From Deltaproteobacteria bacterium (lineage in GTDB: Bacteria > UBA10199 > 2-02-FULL-44-16), in NCBI GenBank assembly GCA_016203825.1, contig JACQMA010000064.1, forward strand, positions 1-6,408: a stretch of DNA of 6,408 bases. The letters are read 5' to 3'. How positions within the stretch are numbered: position 1 is the first letter of the stretch; the number at the start of each line of letters is the position of its first letter. The translations under genes were made by a program, and so were the position numbers. Below the pieces are notes generated by a model. That model was not told the origin of the DNA. It did no database searches and saw nothing but the letters and a program-made list of their open reading frames with translations. Below are positions 5,709 to 6,408 of the stretch, piece after piece.

Positions 5709-6408
5709 ACGAGCAGTCGATCGTAGTGATCCCAGAATTGTTTGGTCTCTTCTTCGTCGGGAATGAGTTCGACAACGGTGCGCTGGGTTTTTGGCAAGGA
5801 CGCTGGAATCTGTTCCCACTTTTCATAATGAAGATTCCACATCCCCGCCCATGATGCAAAATTCACATCGTGACGATTTTCAAACAGCGGCTCATCGAAC
5901 ATGCGTGAAAAAATCTTTCCGCCGCTATTGTTCATCACGACGATGGAAAAAGACACGTCGCCCAATTGGGGAACTACCCACGGCGCGGCAAGGTCATACA
6001 ACGCCGTCAAATCTCCGACCATCGCCCAGTTGGCGCGACCTTCGGTGCACATTCCCAAAAAGGTCGACAGTTGCCCGTCAATACCGTTGGCCCCCCGGTT
6101 CGTCGCGATGGTCCATCCACGATCCTCACGCGTCGCAGCCAAATCCCATTCACGCACGGGAAGACTGTTGCCGAGATACACAAAACTCTCTCTCGGAAGT
6201 GTTCGCGAAAGTGCATGCACGAGTGCCGGCTCGGAACGAGGCCACGCCTGAAAAAGCTGAAGCAATCGCTCCTGCCAGGTGCGATCGTGTTGGAAGGAAG
6301 CCTCGAATGATGGCGGAACGGAATCGACCGTCATATCGTTCAGCAGCGCCGACAATTCGCCCTGCACGAGAAGGCTTTTTCGTGAGAGCCCCGTAAACGG
6401 AAGAGGAC
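5705..6408 (-). CDS. menD: SEPHCHC synthase (MenD), C-terminal part, 5' end beyond the right edge
   Basis: A thiamine-diphosphate enzyme that joins isochorismate and the succinic semialdehyde unit derived from 2-oxoglutarate, the first committed step of the pathway. The frame is open to the right edge; 233 residues are visible out of an expected total of about 550-580. The C-terminal ThDP-binding domain is clear: VYLGNSLPVREWD, TNRGANGIDGQLSTFLG (the conserved MenD segment, NRGASGIDG in E. coli), VGDLTALYDLAA as the start of the Mg/ThDP motif, and VVMNNSGGKIFSRM as its NN end. The GTG at 6367 is an internal Val codon, not the start, because the frame continues upstream as PLPFTGLSRKSLL. The stop is TAG at 5707-5705, convergent with the plus-strand ORF. 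menH follows 439 bp later on the same strand. Confidence 0.96.
   Translation of the reverse strand, partial: PLPFTGLSRKSLLVQGELSALLNDMTVDSVPPSFEASFQHDRTWQERLLQLFQAWPRSEPALVHALSRTLPRESFVYLGNSLPVREWDLAATREDRGWTIATNRGANGIDGQLSTFLGMCTEGRANWAMVGDLTALYDLAAPWVVPQLGDVSFSIVVMNNSGGKIFSRMFDEPLFENRHDVNFASWAGMWNLHYEKWEQIPASLPKTQRTVVELIPDEEETKQFWDHYDRLLV

Noticed and set aside
5791..6396. Long plus-strand ORF of 201 codons opposite menD
   Set aside because: Shadow of the strongly supported MenD frame; composition is Arg/Pro/Ser-rich as expected for an antisense frame.

Overview
The window is a menaquinone (vitamin K2) biosynthesis cluster from a bacterium. Almost every base is coding, and all men genes lie on the minus strand, so transcription runs from right to left. 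Genes overlap or abut, most starts have a GGAGG-type ribosome binding site, and GTG starts are used. MenB is close to the Escherichia coli bicarbonate-dependent form. MenC and MenE are divergent and MenE is compact, so this is not an enteric genome. A Gram-negative lineage using menaquinone for respiration fits best, perhaps one of the former Deltaproteobacteria or a related uncultured phylum, but the sequence does not settle the taxon.

Layout in transcription order: the C-terminal 233 residues of menD enter from the right edge (6408 to 5705). A 439-bp stretch follows in which the only convincing gene, a 140-codon ORF of unknown function, is on the opposite strand (5286-5708). Its stop overlaps the menD stop and its start is 20 bp from the menH start. 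Then come menH (5265-4540), menB (4568-3744), two tandem small DMT/YdcZ-family (DUF606) membrane proteins (3744-3298 and 3291-2836), menA (2846-1959), menC (1962-1024) and menE (1027 to the left edge, incomplete). From menH leftward every junction is an overlap or a gap of at most 6 bp, which strongly suggests one transcript with coupled translation.

Together the genes cover most of the classical o-succinylbenzoate route. MenD makes SEPHCHC from isochorismate and 2-oxoglutarate, MenH eliminates pyruvate to give SHCHC, MenC dehydrates it to o-succinylbenzoate (OSB), MenE makes OSB-CoA, MenB closes the naphthoquinone ring to DHNA-CoA, and MenA prenylates DHNA in the membrane. Isochorismate synthase (menF), the DHNA-CoA thioesterase and the final methyltransferase (menG/ubiE) are not in the window; menF may lie beyond the right edge. 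Compared with the E. coli order menF-D-H-B-C-E, a block of two DMT genes plus menA sits between menB and menC.

The most interesting points are the opposite-strand gene embedded in the men operon, the co-transcribed DMT pair, and a perfect GC-rich palindrome resembling a dispersed repeat that lies in frame in the C-terminal domain of menE. No RNA genes, CRISPR arrays, IS elements or convincing intrinsic terminators were seen.
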